A stretch of 7,336 bases of DNA from the NCBI GenBank assembly GCA_022447335.1, contig JAKVCF010000116.1:1-7336 (forward strand), written 5' to 3'. Both the position numbers and the translations under genes were made by a program. Below, piece by piece: positions 6,343 through 7,336 of this stretch. The stretch comes from Planctomycetota bacterium. GTDB lineage: Bacteria > Planctomycetota > UBA1135. Within the stretch, counting starts at the first letter, position 1; each line of letters opens with the position of its first letter. The notes beneath the pieces are model-generated. The model had not been told where the DNA came from and did no database searches. It saw nothing but the letters and a program-made list of their open reading frames with translations.

Positions 6343-7336
6343 ATGCCCCCCCGATTATCCCCCACCCCCCTTCTACTTCCCGCAAGCGCCCTTGGCGTCG
6401 GCGTCTGGGCCGCATGCGGCATGCGAGTCAATGAGCCCGAAGCGATGCATTTCTTTCGCGGGAATACTCACACGCATACGCTCTGGAGTGATGGTGACGC
6501 CTCGCCCGATTGGGTGACCGCCTGGTACCGCGAACAAGACTTCAACTTTCTCGTACTCTCCGAGCACAACATCGTCGCCGATCATGAACGCTGGTTCGCC
6601 ATCGGCGATGGACGATTAACCCGCGAACGCCTCGCAGACCTACAAGTCAAATTCGGAGCCGATGCCGTCGAAGTACGAGAAACAGCAGAAGGTGGGCAGG
6701 AAATGCGTTTGCCAACGCTTCAAGAGTTGCGCGCGCGCTTTGAAACGCCAGGCGAATTCCTGATGATCACCGGCGAAGAAGTGACAGACGGATTCGAAGG
6801 AAAAAATGTACACATCAATGCGCTGAACACTTATTCAGTGATTGACCCACAACATGGCACAACCCTCGGCGAGACTATCAAGCGCAATCTCGAGGCGATT
6901 GCAATTCATGGTATCGAACATGACCAGCAGGTCTTCGCCCACTTGAACCACCCAAACTTCACTTGGAGCATGACCCCTGAAGATCTCGCCGGCGTATCCA
7001 CATTACGTTCGTTCGAGGTCTATAACGGACATCCTTCCGTAAACAACCGCGGCGACTCAAACCACCCCTCCACAGAGGCTATGTGGGATTTCGTAAACCA
7101 CGCCGCAGCCCGCGAAGGGCAAAAACTGTTGCTTGGCATCGCCACCGATGACGCCCACCACTACCACGACATTCGATTGGGCAAGTCCAACCCAGGCCGC
7201 GGGTGGATTCAGGTTGCCGCTCTCGAACTGCAGCCCGAAGCGGTCGTAGAAGCGATCGAAGCGGGCGCCTTTTACGGCAGTAGCGGCGTGGAACTACACT
7301 CCTTTGACCGCGGCCAAGAGAACTATCGCGTGCAGG
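6343..7336 (+). CDS. PHP-domain metallohydrolase, CehA/McbA-like, possibly exported (3' partial)
   Basis: The frame is open from ATG 6343 to the window edge (331 complete codons, end missing). An in-frame TAG at 6328, the folA stop, makes 6343 the first available start, 12 bases after folA. Metal-binding motifs of the PHP superfamily are visible: NTHTHTLWSDGD (41-52), LVLSEHN (70-76), TGEEV (143-147), VHINAL (156-161), FAHLNHPN (198-205), FEVYNG (224-229) and GIATDDAHHYH (265-275). These supply the His, Asp and Glu ligands of a di- or trinuclear site, so a phosphoesterase or other hydrolase is likely, substrate unknown. Residues 1-25 form a short hydrophobic stretch (LLLPASALGVGVWAAC) with Cys25, resembling a lipoprotein signal. 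The Trp at -3 is atypical and the N-terminus has only one basic residue, so export is uncertain. No Shine-Dalgarno is seen. Close spacing suggests co-transcription with thyA-folA. Confidence 0.82.
   Translation, partial: MPPRLSPTPLLLPASALGVGVWAACGMRVNEPEAMHFFRGNTHTHTLWSDGDASPDWVTAWYREQDFNFLVLSEHNIVADHERWFAIGDGRLTRERLADLQVKFGADAVEVRETAEGGQEMRLPTLQELRARFETPGEFLMITGEEVTDGFEGKNVHINALNTYSVIDPQHGTTLGETIKRNLEAIAIHGIEHDQQVFAHLNHPNFTWSMTPEDLAGVSTLRSFEVYNGHPSVNNRGDSNHPSTEAMWDFVNHAAAREGQKLLLGIATDDAHHYHDIRLGKSNPGRGWIQVAALELQPEAVVEAIEAGAFYGSSGVELHSFDRGQENYRVQ

Noticed and set aside
1..7336. Mobile elements, CRISPR arrays, RNA genes, long repeats or a glycine riboswitch
   Set aside because: None is visible. 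Genes fill almost the whole window, and the region upstream of gcvT, where a glycine riboswitch might lie, is outside it.

Overview
This window is a compact, single-strand (+) run of eight genes (the first and last cut by the window edges) with almost no intergenic DNA. GC content is moderate to high, judged by eye. All genes concern, or sit beside, folate-linked one-carbon metabolism. The lineage cannot be fixed from the sequence. A glycine cleavage cluster with split P-protein, an adjacent LipM/LplA-type ligase, mostly weak or absent Shine-Dalgarno motifs, and a PHP hydrolase opening with RGNTHTHTLWSDG would all suit a Planctomycetota/PVC-like bacterium. Other groups with split GcvP (some Gammaproteobacteria, Myxococcota and relatives) are not excluded. 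This placement is an inference from recalled family resemblance, not from a search.

Layout: 1-974 is gcvT, missing its 5' end. 1006-1389 is gcvH, with a visible lipoyl-lysine motif. 1401-2765 is gcvPA and 2762-4216 is gcvPB, overlapping by 4 bases. 4207-4950 is an octanoyl/lipoyl-transferase-family gene (lipM-like) that probably starts at a TTG inside the end of gcvPB. A 58-base gap (4951-5008) holds a candidate promoter and a stable-looking hairpin just before thyA (5009-5788). folA follows (5797-6330, GTG start with a Shine-Dalgarno motif). A PHP-domain metallohydrolase starts at 6343 and runs off the right end. No stretch over 300 bases lacks a gene. I see no tRNA, rRNA, CRISPR array, mobile element or long repeat.

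How the genes work together: GcvPA/GcvPB decarboxylate glycine onto lipoylated GcvH, and GcvT moves the methylene group to tetrahydrofolate, giving 5,10-methylene-THF. The LipM-like protein probably loads GcvH with octanoate or lipoate. ThyA consumes 5,10-methylene-THF to make dTMP and releases dihydrofolate. FolA reduces dihydrofolate back to tetrahydrofolate, which GcvT needs. The window therefore encodes a nearly closed glycine-to-dTMP folate cycle plus the modification enzyme for its carrier protein. The L-protein (lipoamide dehydrogenase) and lipoyl synthase LipA are not in the window. I do not see an unmistakably new system. The most notable points are this gene arrangement, the hairpin over the thyA start region, and the possibly exported PHP protein attached to the folate genes.
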